From Cerioporus squamosus (taxonomy: Eukaryota > Basidiomycota > Agaricomycetes > Polyporales > Polyporaceae): 64,000 bases of DNA. The stretch is taken from assembly GCA_022592435.1 (NCBI GenBank), contig JABYQS010000160.1, forward strand, positions 1-64,000, written 5' to 3'. This document shows, one piece after another, positions 48,218 through 62,125 of this stretch. A program made the position numbers and the translations under genes. Numbering within the stretch: position 1 is the first letter of the stretch; each line of letters begins with the position of its first letter. The notes beneath the pieces are model-generated. The model saw only the letters and a list, made by a program, of their open reading frames with translations, made no database searches and was not told the origin of the DNA.

Positions 48218-49418
48218 ATGTCTGGGAAAACACTGAGCAATGGCACGATGAGCCTCCGGTTCATGCAAAATGCTCAGCGAGCGAAGTTGCAGGCGCAGGT
48301 GGAGGCAGAACAGGCCAAGGTTAAGGACGACGCGGAGTGGTCCGTCTCGCAGGAAGTGAGGGATGCATGGGGCATTGGGAGGTCATCATCCACTGGGTAA
48401 GTTCTACGGACAAGCTCACCGCAATATCAGTAATGATGGAACCCAAATAGCGACGAGGTCCAGCATGAGACTTCGTATGTTCCTTTCATATTCCAATCGG
48501 ACCTCGGAGAGGGGTCGTCTTCAGCGACACCCTCGAGCAGTACACCAACGTTCCGAGGGCGTCGTACGTTCAATGCCCGCGGGAAAGAAGTTGTACAAGA
48601 AGAGGTGAGTAGTACTCAGTAAACTATGGCAAGGGCTATCCATCTGTTAGCGCGGCCCATTCGCTTGGAGTATTTGAGCCATAGCACAAGTCCACGTCGC
48701 AACTGGGCTACATCTCATCTGCTCTTGTGTGCTCAGGACGCACGGGGTATAGCCCACTGCGTACGTTGTCGGGGGGAGGGGAGATCGTTAGGATCAGACC
48801 CGCGAGGTCTCCCTTCGTTCCCGAGAGATACTAGTGACAAAGCAGGTGGTCAATTCCACAGTCTCCTCCTTTCACCGCCATGGACAAGGCTAAGGGTGCC
48901 GTGGTACTTCTCTGTGTATTGAGGAGCCTTGCCTATGATGCGTAATCTGTTACTGACAGCCTGCACCTCATCACCAGACCAAGACGGAACAGGGCGAGGC
49001 CGCTTTGCAGGATGGAGAACGACAAGACGGCTTCAACGCCGATACTGCTACGCGCATCGCGGGCGAGAAGCCTCGGTCGAGGTTCGAAAAACTACCCACA
49101 TCAATATTTGGCTTCCGCGCACCCATATCGACGCAGCGCGACTCGAAGAAACCCCGTACGCAGACAGCACAAATGCTCATTCGCGAAGACGTCTCCGCAC
49201 GGCCTCCGGCGTCCCTGCAGCCATCAGATTCCAAACCACCTATACCACCAGCTGTGGGTTTTGTCAAGCCTGCGGGCGTAGACGAGCCCGGACGACCGCC
49301 TCGGACGACAGCTGCTGACTGCCGCAAGCGCGACAGGGAGCAGGACCCTAGCCCCGATCAGCCGGGATCGGAGGGGAAGAAGAAACAGAAGAGAAAAGAG
49401 AAAAAGACGAGTTCCTGA
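48218..49418 (+). CDS. MPP6: MPP6-like nuclear exosome cofactor
   Basis: MPP6 proteins link the Mtr4 helicase to the nuclear RNA exosome in rRNA maturation and decay. The N-terminal signature LSNGTMSLRFMQNAQRAK matches the family's conserved start, followed by a charged helix and EWSVSQEVRDAWG. A middle segment has YVPFIFQSDLGE and TFRGRRTFNARGKEVVQ. The C-terminal part has RSRFEKLPTSIFGFRAP, and ends in a basic KKKQKRKEKK tail, a probable nuclear signal. Exons 48218-48396, 48451-48604 and 48978-49418 join in frame to 257 residues. The second intron is 373 nt, much longer than usual here. The first exon alone gives a convincing family match; the distal exon assignment is less sure. Confidence 0.75.
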
Positions 49419-52400
49419 GTCGTATACCCTACTTCTCGTTCGACGTTACTGCGGCGACACGAGGCCTGTCCGCTGCGGTTCGTGGTTCCATACCAGCGAT
49501 GACACAATACATCCTGTGCGTCATTCTTCCAGTGCGATTCTATCCACGTCCGGTGATTGCTGAGCGACGCAATGCTTCCCAGTTATGTATGTCTCCATGT
49601 CTAACACGGACTTTCATGACCGTGTCTGTTGATCGGCGAGCTGTTTTTTGAGTCCGATGAGGGGTCCTACCCGCATGGACGTACCTTCCCTGTCAGCAGT
49701 TTGGAAATGGGAGCGCCTCGCTCACAGCATCTCCGCGGTTCTATCTATCGCACAACCTATCCTGAAGAGCCCGAGGAGTATGGATGCGCCAGGTACGCAG
49801 CTGTCTTCGTTTGTTCACTTGTGCCCTCAGATCAGTTACCAGGCCCCCGTCCTTCGGCGCCTCACCGGGCAAGAATCTGGCATTCAGTCAAGTGCCAGTC
49901 CAGATGATTATGAGCTTGCTTCGGTGGCCTTACTCGTGACTCATTCCGCCTTCATCCGTCTCCAGAGAACTTGCATGGTCCGAGCCGGAGTTGTCTCTGT
50001 CGTTCAACACAGTGTCAGTGTCGGGTACCTCTCCGCGAGTATCGTGCCCTCTACGTCCGATGCCAAACAGATATCCGTGCCCGGGTCGCTCGTCGGCGTG
50101 GTGCCCGATGTGTCAGGTTACAAACTCTCAACCGCGTCTCAGGCTGTCCTCGGCAGAGCAAAATGTGGCAAACGACAGGACGCCTCCACCATTGCCGCAC
50201 AATCGGCTTGCCAAGCTGCGCTTAGGAACACGTTCTTCGAAAGCGAAGGCAGACTGCTGGAAACTACGTGTTCCTCTTCCGGAAGACGGCGTATTGTGGC
50301 ACCGCGTTCTAACTTCTGCTCACGCGTTCCTCGGTCGTAATCCGGCAATGCCCTCACTTTATGGAGTAAACAGGCGATACCACCCTCAGGTCGGTCTTTG
50401 ATACATGCGCGTGTGTTAGTTCAGCCACGCTGAACTTCTGAAGAGCCTTCCCAGCCCGCTCGCCATTCAGTTCAAGAAGATTGCGCGCGTCCTTGGACCT
50501 CGTCCTGGATTCCTGGTAGTCCGCAGTTCGATCGCTGCTTTGTTCCCCGGAGTCGTATGGAGCTTGAACGGGCAGCGTAGAAGATGTAAGACGACACCAA
50601 CGTTGTTCCGCCAGCGCCATGGAAGTGCGATGTCCTGGAATCTGAGCTTGAGCTTGAGACGACGCACAGATGACCCTTTCGCTTCCGTATATGGACTCAG
50701 GGGGGAGCTCACTCAGAGCAGCGGAATCTGTGCGAGGGATCTGCGTGTGAGACGGTCCGAATATCCAGAGGCCGGACATCCTATTGCAGGGGCCTCACGT
50801 CCTATTGCTGAGGGCAGATCTGTGCGACGGTGGCACTCGGTGTCTATAGGTGTGTACGTCAGACGTTCTGGGGCTGTTCTTGTGCTGACTGACATGACAG
50901 ATTTATACCAGCTTAGCACCCCGGCGCAGTCAGCGCAGATGTGCATACGTATGTTCACGAGTGGCCAGCCTTAGCTGGCTGCGTCATCTTCAGGTATCAG
51001 TACAAGGTTCAAGTCAGATGTTCCGCCCATGCTCGTGCAGACGATCCGACGATGCGTAAGTTCTGTCATCGAAACCCGGTGTCGCAAATTCATAGGCTCA
51101 CTTATTTCACAGGTATGGCCGCTTCACCATAGCCTGTGTAGTTCATCGGCGATACACGGCATCCTCGCCTTGATTCTATCTCGCAGATCAGTAACCAGCA
51201 TTTCACCAATGCCGCCTACTCGCCAATATTGGTGAAGTTTTGTCAAGGGTGCACGCCGACGCAACGAGGCTTGTGGGCCGGCCACACTGCACAGGTACGG
51301 CGCGACAGGCTCAGACCGGCAATTGTACGTAGACGCGCTAACTATCCACTCATCTGTCAAACTCGTGGACTGATGCATCAGGAAGGCGGCTTCCGAAGGC
51401 CAGAAGCGTGTCAAACGCATAAGGACAGAAGTCGCCGTTGGACTCTGCTGCATCGAGGGAACCAAGGACGCAATCCGCGTGCCATGGTAGGGCTGCCGGA
51501 AGGAACACGGTCCGATATCTTCGCGGACTCGACCGCGTGAGCATGCGAAGAGCTGCTAGCCAACTTCGGCGCCATGGACAAGGTTCGAAGGGAAGTAGGA
51601 ACTTACATGCTTCTCATACATTTGGCTGATAGCAATTCAACACATCCTCTTCCATGAAACCAGGATTGCCCTTGATGGCCGGATGTCTCTATGGGCGTGG
51701 AATGTCTCTGTCGTGTCGTTGGGTCGGTCTCGGTATTAACCACCTCATATATACCAGGAGTGGACTAGTGCCAACTTGGACCATTTTTGCCGAATAAGCT
51801 TATCGTAGCGGACGCGCGAACGTGACAGACCCGAGCGCGACGCCCGTCAAGAGCCAGTTCCCCTGAGTAGACGACCATACCGTAAGTGCGTCCCCATTCC
51901 CGTGTATCCCCCCTTTAGATCCGATAAATCGCGGGGCATATCTGCAGACACCGCGCCCTATCAATCCCTGCCCCCGCCTCTGACGTCCTTCTCTGCCGTC
52001 ACAATATGAACGTCCCACCCGACACCTCTCTCTGGCCTGCGTAACGCCGCGTAGCGGCCTCGTGCACTATCCGGAGTACAGGTTCACGGCGCCCATTGCT
52101 GGCGCCATGTACTGTGGCCGAAGAACCTACACTCGCGTCGCCACAATCGGCAAGCTATTTGCAGTACATGTGTGTACTGCGAAGCCGGTGTAAACGATAT
52201 AGCGGAGGCGCGTATCCCAGAACCCGCGAGGACGCCAGGTCGTGGCTTCTTAGCGCACCTGACGAATGCGGGGTTACGTATCTGACGCTAGCGGTAGCGT
52301 TATTTCCGGCACCGTGGTACCAGACGACGGGGGTTTCACTGGAAATCGCTTGGGCTTCAAGTTGCACGGACCTTCAGTCCGCTGAGTTAAGATAATCATC

Positions 52401-55400
52401 ATTCCACGCTTTGGATACTCGTAGGGATAGACGAGGTCACTTACGAACGTGCAGAGTGTACGGAGGCCAACCTAGGCCAACACTCAGCACCTCAGGTTCC
52501 GGTACGACTATCTGATGGAGGCGTAGAACACCCTTCAATGTCGCTTCCGTGCGGTGCTGCGAAGCAGACAGGAGCGGACACGCGTGCAGAAAATCTGTAC
52601 GCACGAACCTTGAAATCTGCTAGACAGCTTCTGGTATAGCACCCAAAAGAACCTTCGGTGACTAGCGCATAATGACGAAGTACGGCGTGGTCGTCTGCTG
52701 GAAAGCCCAGCGATGGCCGAGCGCTCCTACATCTCACGCAGTCGGTGGCGGAGTATATCGCAGCCACAGGTCATAACAGCGGACGACGCAGTCCTCTGGC
52801 GATGAGAGTGTATCGTCAGTACCAAGCAGTGTTTCCACTCCGCTCTGCAAGACATACCTCGTAGGCACGTGGACAAGGTGATGAGGAGAAACCCACTACA
52901 TCGAGTCGAGGCTCTATTGTGGACCGCCGACGCCGACCAGACTACATTATACGTAAGTACTGGCGGTCGATGGGGGCGTCACAACTACTGAACACTCGGA
53001 GTTCCTGGCAATTTCACAGGCTTATTGGTCTAGTCGGAAACTATGCTGAGACCATGAGGGTATGTCAAAGACGCGCCAGTGGTCGGGAGATGGCGAACAT
53101 ACCTAAGTGACATAGCGCGGCCGGGCTCACGGATACTAGTCCGGATCTGTGGAGTTTCGTAGGCAGCGAGCTGCGGTCATGACATGTGTACATTACATCC
53201 TGGAGCCTGCGCGGGACCATACTGGGATCCTCGTCGCAGTGTTCAATCTGACGTACCTTTGACATCTCCTGTCAAGCGGAGAATGTTGATCACCGGATTT
53301 CGAACCTTCGATGACAGCGAGTAAAGATGACCCTGCCATTCAGCAGTGCATGAGAACGCCGGAGATGATGGTCGCTCCTATGTTGCGGGTATGAGTATCA
53401 TCAGATGAAGCCTTCAGTGCGTGATGAGCGGACTGGAAGGAACCAGCAGGACCATCAGGAGATGGGCCTCCGGATGTCCGAAGCATCCTGGGGGTTTACG
53501 GGCGCGTAACGTGTGCGCGGATGCATGTGGATACGGTGTCTGTATCTGCCATGGATGGTTTCGCGTTCTCAGCGTCCTCGAGCCTGAGATACATGGGCGT
53601 GTACTTACCTAACTGGCTTCTGTCTCGCATGCTCATGCGCTCGCTCGGATAGCGTCAATCAAGAACGCCCTTCACGCAGTACTCGACGAACCTTAGGCAC
53701 ATCCCGAGCCTAATCTTGCACGGTGCCTCGTCAACTATCAAGCTCTTGCTGCGATTCGGAGTAAGGGGAAGATTTAACATACTTATTGTGAAACCGTAGA
53801 GGCATTCGCATGAGCGATTCTTCAGGCTCTCGCATTGCGCTTTGGGAATGTTAACGGCCATCGACGCCCATGTTGCACAGAGCGTGGATGGATCGTGTTC
53901 GCTGAATGCGTCTAATCACATATATGTCCGGAAGGCGTCAAGGTGGCGTCCGGACATGTGTTCATGTGAGGGACATGTCCGTCCTGCCTCGACACGTCAG
54001 CCTTACATATGCGACCATGGTAGCGGAGATGAAGCATTAGTCCTACAGGGATTGGGGGGTCCGCTCTGTGCGGCCTCTTGATCACGTCGCTCGAGGAGAG
54101 GTAAATTAAGTAAGTATCTCTCGCCTTCAGGCAGAAGCCGATGGTATAAGTGCCACGTACCAGTCGTAATGAGGCGATCAAGCAACGTTACTGGTGGACT
54201 CGACGCCGTCGTGGCGTCTGTGGAAAATTAGGACTTTGTCACTGGTGTCCATGACGTGAATGAACTGCTGGAAGATATCCCTATCATCCCGCAAGAGCTT
54301 CAGCGTTCAATTGCTTCACCTGTGTTTGACAGTGGAGTATGATACTAAGAGAACTCAGCTGCGTTGGATGGTGTATGTGCATGAGAACTCCTGCGCGTGA
54401 GACCGCGTGGCTGCATGACCGGATATCTTTCCCATGGCTCGAGTTCGCGCTAAGCAACGCATTGCTGAGAGACTCAACACGCCACATCCTGTTGTCTCTC
54501 CCCTCGAGGCGCAGACACGAGGCTAGACCAGCCACGACGTCCAGCAAGCTTCTTGGAGGTGATCGCCGCTGGCACGCCACATACTGAGTCCGTCCTATAC
54601 CTATCTGCCGACGCCACCGTTCACTTGTACATAGGGCGCATGTTGGTACGCGATATGCCGCGGGAGCGTACGACGTTTACCGATCCGGTCGCGCTACTGG
54701 TTGTACTGCGAGATAACGTCAGGGTTGCTGCGTACAAGAAGCCGACTTGGTAAATTCACCGAACTCACCGGTGATCCGTATACTCAGTGTACGTCACCGT
54801 GAGCGGCGGTGCTTTGGTACTTGGTGCGCGCGCAGTCGACAATGACCTGTCAGAGTGTCAATACCCATAGCCCAGTGTCAAGGGGGGCAGGCGCTGCGCG
54901 CCGTCCACGTACAATCCTCCCAGGCGGCCGCCATACGTCTCCCCGAATAGCAGGATGCCGAGAGCCTTGAACACGTCTAGAATGCCATATTGCTCTCCGG
55001 TATAGGAATTGTTCCATTCCAGCTGTCAGCGCGATGGTAACCCGACGACAGACATACACCGGCATACAAGGCAGGTGGAAGTACGGCTCCGTCCGTGCCC
55101 CGGACTTGTCAAGGCAGTACTTCCCAGCATCATCTCCATCGGCGGCGGGAAGTGGGTGCTCCCTAGGCACTGTGGAAGCTCGAGTGCCTACAAAGCCTTG
55201 CTGTCATTCAGGCACGCATGCACGCACCCGAGGAAGGCACACGCAGACGTAAGCGTGCCGCACTTTGAACCCAGAAGACTCCTTGACAGCTCTTGTCAAA
55301 TGTCGCGGGTGACCGTTGTCCCTTGGGGTTCCCAGTTCCGCGAAGCTCTCCGTCGTCCGAGGGATCCTGAGGACCGCATGCACTGGCAGGGTCGGCACCA

Positions 55401-58400
55401 CCAAGCTCCAGCGCCGGAAGCTGAGTTGCATGGCAAGGAGCATCTCGAGATTCTGGAGACCTCGGTCCTCGCCGCCACTTCATCTGATGCTGCCTTCTGT
55501 TGTCGGCGGGAAGAGGAGTGTACTTCTGTGACCTTCTAGGCTTACCCACCCCTCTACAGTGCAGGGCGTGTGCCCGAAGGGCGTCGCAGTCGCCGCTTGT
55601 GGCCAGACAGCTGTCACAGTGGAACATAGAACGCCGTGAGCGTGGATAGCGCGGGTTCAACCCAGAAAGATGCAAACCATACCAAGTCACCTTGCCATCT
55701 GATAGTGCAGCATAATCATTATGCCGTGGCCGTGTGCATGTGTTACGACATGGCACCCATCGACCCTGCCTGTTGCGACTCAAACTGTCAGCGATCGTCA
55801 ATCTACCAGAGCGGCAGCGGAAACGTAGCAATGCATCAGCGCATCTCCACGTCAGCGGAGGCGTCTGCGCTCGACCTCCGCGGTCGGCAAGCCCAGAGGT
55901 AAGCGAGCTATTTTGAGTCTCGCCGCAACGGCCCGTAGACGGACGCTCGATGCTGAACGCCTGCCGAGGTCGAGTAGGGGCCCGTCGCTGGGGCATCGGA
56001 CGCCCACAACGGCAGCATGTCGACTGCGACGTCGTGCACTGAGACCCGAGTTGTCAACCGGTGCGTATTGTCGTACAGCATAGTAGCATGTTACGTTGGG
56101 CATGGCGTTATTCAGGTCGGCATTGGAACAGCATCATCTAGCGATGAGAAGCATCAGTACATGTGTAGGATAGGGACAGAACTTACCGTCATCACGCAAC
56201 CGATGCGGAGAGGCGACTGAAGGCCATCGCCGCAGATCACAGCTTGTCGCGATGGCCATTTGTGACGGGAGCCATGCTTTCTCGCAGTCCTCGAAGCAAA
56301 GCGGGCATAACGGACCTCGTCGCGAAGTCGAATGCATCTTGTGTATAGAATCCGAAGACCTATTCGGATGACCTAGTGGACGAAGTTGATCATGCGTCAG
56401 GATACCTCTCGAAGTTGGAAGCTCAAGGTGAGACTCACCATCCGTGCGATGACGTTACTCCTGCGCTCCTGTCCATCTCAAGCTGCGCATCGATACACAT
56501 CGGAGAAGCACGAAATTGCGCTCACATCCCGAGACGAGCATGAGTTTCCGGTACTCCAGTCTGTTCACATAGCAACGCATGCCCGCCGTCCCTGAGGCCT
56601 GACAGTTCACACTGCGCATCGCACCCAGCGCAAGGGTCATCGTGAGCGGGAATCGAGTCTTGACAGGTCGCGATATGCGACATCTAGACAACGAGCAACA
56701 GGGCAATTATGAGCAAACGAACAGGGGCATCCGAGGCCATAAACGCGCGGATCAGACGCACCTATTGCCCGGGTGCCACGATTATGCCAGATCTGTACTG
56801 GCGCGAAAGTTGAAACAATGTTGGCGTAGCCAGCGCGGCCCTCGTCCGCGTGCCCGAGCGCACACTCTCCGACAGGCCGTGCGTATCGCGCAGCGGCGTC
56901 GCCGTGGTGAGGAGTCTGAGGGAGAGCGTACCTGCCAATGGCGGGGCTCACGTATTCACTGCGGTGCATATCTTGAGGCTCGACCAGGCTAGGCTCTTAG
57001 TCAAGCTCACAGCCTACGACACCAACGATGCCGGGTTCTTCGTGTCTTTGGAATCCGCAGCAAAAGAAGACAACGCGGGTTTGCACTTACTAACACATTT
57101 GCAAGCTTCGCGTCTGGATATTCGAGCATCACGTCCGTGTTCGACACAAAGCATGGGCCTCTGCTGCCGCTCGCAGTGGCTTGGCGTTGGGAGACCCTCA
57201 TATGCACCTGGGCACTGCGGCGGGGGTGGTCCGGTTGCAAGGTCACGGCTCCGGAGGTGGTGGCGATGGACGAAGGTACTTATCCATGATGATGTCGAAT
57301 TGGTTATCCGGATATCCGGATATGGGACACTCTGGACGCTCGTCTGGTCGACCAGAGGGCGACAAGAAGGTGGCACCTGTGACTTAGATATCCGGCCTGT
57401 CAATAGTCGACTCCGAAAGGACTTGTCATGGATTCTTAGCTTCATACATGAGACTGCCAGACACGTGTTGGTTCTAGGTTCATTGGCAGATAGCACGGGC
57501 GACAGCATCGAAATTGAGCAGAGGACCCAAGGCGTCCGGGAAAGGCAGAATAAGTATCTCGACGTTGACACTTGGCAAGTCTCACATGTAGGTAGGAAAG
57601 CTAAACGAGGGTACATGGGACCCGCGGCGCGAGCAGCATGCGGTGATCGTCCGCTCAAGCGGGAGGCTGAGGGATAGGATGGGGACCCTGGATATCTGCG
57701 CTGGCGACTGAGACAAAGTTAGCGTTCGAATCCACCGCGGCGCTCATACCGGTACAGCAGCAGACTCTCACCCATGGCCCACGAGGGCATACTAGTGGTC
57801 TTCGTAAACCGTCATCCAAATACACCCCAACGCGAAGGGACAAGGCGGCTTCAGTAGTGACGCCGAAAATATCACCTGGCAACCACTTACGGCGTCAGAT
57901 CCCTGCGTTCTGCAGACAGAACGCAGATCCCCGTCCACCTGCCACATGTACAGTGTGCTGTACAGTGCCCGCGCGTCGACCTTCCCTGCTCCTGCCCACA
58001 AAGGCGATATTGGCGTACCAGAAAGAGAGAAAGAGTACGAACGAGAGGACACCCGTCGAACCAGCGCATCGCTCCCGAAACTGAAACTCTCCTGCTACGT
58101 ACTCGCACGGCGCCCTTCAGTCCTTCCGTCTTCTGTCATCTGTCTTCGAGCGTGCACGGTGCGACGCTCGTGTACGCCGCGCTGAGCATGCATGCCACCG
58201 ACTTGCGACGCCACAGCCCCGGTACCGATTCGGGTGCCGCTGCTAGTGCTAGTCCCGCCGAGCAGGCGTGGATCGCCGTCGCCTCCGAGGCTGGCCAAGG
58301 CGGTCATGCTCAGTGCTCCACGGTGTTATACGGGCACGGCGCCGCGGCAACGGTAGGTTCGAACCCAAGGCTATCCTGGAAGCGGTCGCGGACATAGGAC

Positions 58401-59139
58401 CGAACGAAGCGGGGGCGGCCTTTGTTCTTTCTTCACGAACGACCCCTTCTTTGATCCTTGAACTTCCTGTAAGCGCGCATCCAAGTTCGACGACTCTTCG
58501 AATATCGGATAAGTATCGCTGCTTCGCGCCTCTGATTTCGGATGCCGTAGCACCATACGCCCGAGCGGGACGCCGGAGCCGGAGTTGCCTGAACGAGACG
58601 ACCTAGGGAAGGAAATCAACGAGGACGGATGGTGACATGGTGCGACTCCACGGGCCACAGGCCACAAGCACTCACCTCGGACGATCTTGCGATATGTGTT
58701 TGGGATATCTGGCCGCAGAAGTCTTGAGTTGATCCGCTCTCGCCGAAATGAAAGACTCCACGCCGCCCTTGCTACAGATGCCAGCAATCAGAAAGTCGAG
58801 AGAACTCAGAAGGGTTGCCGTGATGCGCTTGCGCTCAGTGTGGTTGCTCATCAAATCGCAAGGCTCACCCCGGAACCTCGAGCCACAGCAGATGCGAATA
58901 GCCGAAGGCCGGCGAACGCAAAGCCGCACCACAATGTATGTAACACAAGGTTGAGGCTCTCGCCGAGGCGTGCGCCGTACAAAGAGTCTGAACAGCCCTC
59001 TGAATTCTGGAAACCAGCTCGGTCAGCCAGCGTTGCGCTCGAACTCCGTAACCAGATCTCACCCATGGTGCATGGTGATGATGATAAATGCGCAAGTCAA
59101 CGCGCCTCCTCCTGCAGCTGTGGTGACCACTGACGCTGA

Positions 59140-59156
59140 CGCGCGCGCGCGCGCGC
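59140..59156. repeat. (CG)n dinucleotide run
   Basis: A 17-bp alternating C/G run, the longest of its kind in the window. Such alternating tracts can adopt Z-DNA. Confidence 0.85.
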
Positions 59157-62098
59157 AACTCCGAGATCTGCGCGGGGTATTGACGGGACCTGGCCGGCGC
59201 TCCGAGTATAATGGCCTTTTCAAGTTCGGACCAGCGCTGCGGAGGCTCCGAACGCGTTCTGACCTCCGCAAGCTCGTGTTTCGATTTCGAGGTTCTGATA
59301 CATATCCCGTCAGGCGTGTGGGGAGCCGGCGGAGGCTCCAGGACCATCGCTCCCATCTGATATGATCGTTCGTGGACGAGGACCTCTTTCGAGTTTGGTC
59401 TAACCCAAGTGGAGGAGACATCGATCAGTGCCAGTGGGAGTCGCAACATAGGAACAGAACCTCACGGAACGCACCGGGAGCATGCATGAGACGTGCACAA
59501 GGCGGCCGCAACGCAGGTGGCAGAAGGACTCCCGTAACCCAGGAACCCAGAAGCAGCGCGCCAGCTGCCAGTTGCAGGCGACCGTGACAAGCTCCGCGAA
59601 CCCGACCTCGGGTCCCTGCACAACGGTACACGATGCCCGCCGTGAATCCTGGGTCCCTGCCCTGTCCCTGCGATCGGGTATCGTGGCGAACGTCACCGTG
59701 CATTGCGCAACGGAAGCATTCCTGTTTCTGGAATTGGGGGGCGACTCGGGAGTGTGGCGAGCTTGCCAGAACGGCAAGAGCCTGCGCGCACAAGTAGTGC
59801 CTCGAGTCGGTGATCGTAATCGATCGGAAGACCGTCACGAAATGGCGGCAAGAACGAGCTAGTGGTGGACCTTGAGGTTCGAGAACCAATCGAGAACACG
59901 GCGCCCCCCGCGACGTGCACGGTGCGCCTGGAGGCTGGCGGACTGGGACGGGAAAAGCCGCAGCCAAGTAAACGATCGTTCATACGTTGTAACGTTCATC
60001 TCCGAGTCGACGTCGTCATGCATGTCTCCAGACTTCCTCCGAGTCGCAGCCGTGTGTAAGTTATTACTGGAGAACATTTCCCTGGGATGATGCGTCCATG
60101 GCGTAGGCGGCGCACGCAACCTCGGAGGCTCTGAAGCTCTGGAGTGCTGGAGCTCCCACGGCACGCGTATGTAGGCACGACCGGCTCCTAGGACCAGCTC
60201 CCCGGATGCGCGCTCGCCGTTCGCGGAAACTCATCATGCATCCCTCGTCCCTCGCGGGCTCACGGGCAGAGACGCCGGACCTTGGGAGTCAGAAGAAGAG
60301 CGACGGTTCCACGATGGGCTAGTGTGGCATGTTCGAAGGGGTCCGCATCGCACAGCGTCCTCAGGCTGAGGAAGCAACGTCGACAGCCATCGAGCGGGAG
60401 GATCGGAAGCTCTCGGGCGTCTGGATTCTGGAAGAGGCTGGGGACTGGTTTGGTGTTCTTCGGCCTCCAGCCTTGAGGTAGCACGGGCCTGTACGGGCGC
60501 GAGTTCGAAGATCGACGTGGGACGCGTGAGCCTTGGGATTCGACACTTGTGATGTAGAGTGTATTGTATGAGCATCGCAGGAGGAGGAGGAGGAGCGTTT
60601 CGGGCTCGTCACACGGCTACACCTGGCACCTGCAGGCCGTAGCGACGCGTCCGCTTGCCCCCGAGGGCCGAGAGTGGATCGAGCCGCCCGCCTTGAGCGA
60701 AACTGTCCACGTCCATGTCAGCGCCGTCCGCCAGAACCAAGACTTACGTTACCTCATTCTCTATCTGACACTGACCTGTGACGTCCGTGATGACTTTCGG
60801 TGCAGCGCCTCTGCTTTCCTCCGGCGACTGCCTCCCCCCCGCCAGCTGCTGACGCATTGATGCAGGGCCGCTGCAGCATGAGACCAGTGGTGAGAGGCAG
60901 GGGTGCGAAACGGACGTACGTACCCTAAGTGCAGTACGCGCGCGACGGCCATTGCCAAGGCATTGGCAAGAACCGAGCGAAGCGCGGCGCGGTGGCCATG
61001 GATGATGGATCCGCGTCTCGGGGTTCCGGGACGCAGGTTGTTCGCACTCGGGGCGGGGAGGTGGCACTGGCACTTACGCGCGCAGGTTGGATGTGTTGTT
61101 TCGACAGACAGCCTGAGCCCGGGACCTGCGTTTGGAGCCTGAGGGTGCGCGCACACATTGATTGCGGCGACGGGCGAGACGTCTCGATGAGATCCCGAGA
61201 GCTCCTCCGGCGGCGACGGGTGGGCGGTCGGAGGTGTGCTTGTATGTAGTTCTGTGTGAGCGGTGGCGTCGGAGGACACGACGCTCACAAGTCAATGACA
61301 AGGACATGGACAACCTCCCGAGGCAGATGCATAGCCGAGACGTTCGTCGACAGCGCGACACTGGCACCGACGTCGACACTGCGCGCAGACAGGCATATCA
61401 GACCCGCCAGCAGTGAGCACCAGACAAGCGACAAGCGACAAGCGGCCAGACAGCAGCCAGATGGCAGGCAGGTCGAGAGGTGTCAGTCCGAGTCCAGGAT
61501 ACGAGGCACCCAGCGCGTGACCGTCTTGCAAGCAGGAGTCTCGAGATGTCGACGTCCGTCGCCCAAAGTCGCATGTCAGCGCCGCCTGTCCGGTGTCCTC
61601 TCCGCATACGTACATACAGCAAAGTCTGCATACTGTACGTTCTCGCGGTCGGGCGTCCGCGCCTTGATATCACTCGAAGGTGAGCCTCATCGAGATCCGT
61701 CTTCCGGCGCGTCATACTAGTACTGTACTCCGGGCAGCGGCGAGCGCGCTGTGGCGATTGTTCCGAAGGCTGCTAGCTAGGAAGTCCACGAGCATCTAGA
61801 GTGAGCGCATAGATGATAGGGCCATGTATGCACGCGCGTTCATACCGTGTCGTACGCGTGTACACGCTGACAGTCGGTAGCCTGAGATCTGTACGGGTAG
61901 AGTACACCATACGCGCCTCCCCAGGCGAAGCACTGGCACCCGCCCATGCCCGTCCGTGCGGCGTGCGATGCGATGTGGTCTTCCCTCGTTCCTCCGAATC
62001 CCCGTGCTCGTGTTTGCATCGCGTCTGGTGCCCTCGCGCATATGATATGCCAGATGACTCGGACTCCGGAGCCTCGAGACGCGCGCCCGGGGAAGTGC

Positions 62099-62125
62099 GA
62101 CATCGACATCGACATCGACATCGAC
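62099..62125. repeat. (GACATC)n hexanucleotide repeat
   Basis: Four full GACATC units and a partial fifth lie in a non-coding, GC-rich stretch. Confidence 0.9.

Noticed and set aside
55208..55996. 262-codon minus-strand frame with a C2H2-like stretch (FHCDSCLATSGDC...HALH)
   Set aside because: Spacing does not fit a proper C2H2 finger, composition is Arg/Ser/Pro-rich throughout, and overlapping frames on the other strand are similarly open. It looks like chance in GC-rich DNA.
56850..57677. 275-codon plus-strand frame
   Set aside because: No motif, no splice signals, random-like amino acid order, and a comparable open frame on the opposite strand.
58345..58375. GGTTCGAACCC, resembling a tRNA T-arm
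   Set aside because: The arms around the loop do not pair and no acceptor stem or anticodon arm is found at the right distance.
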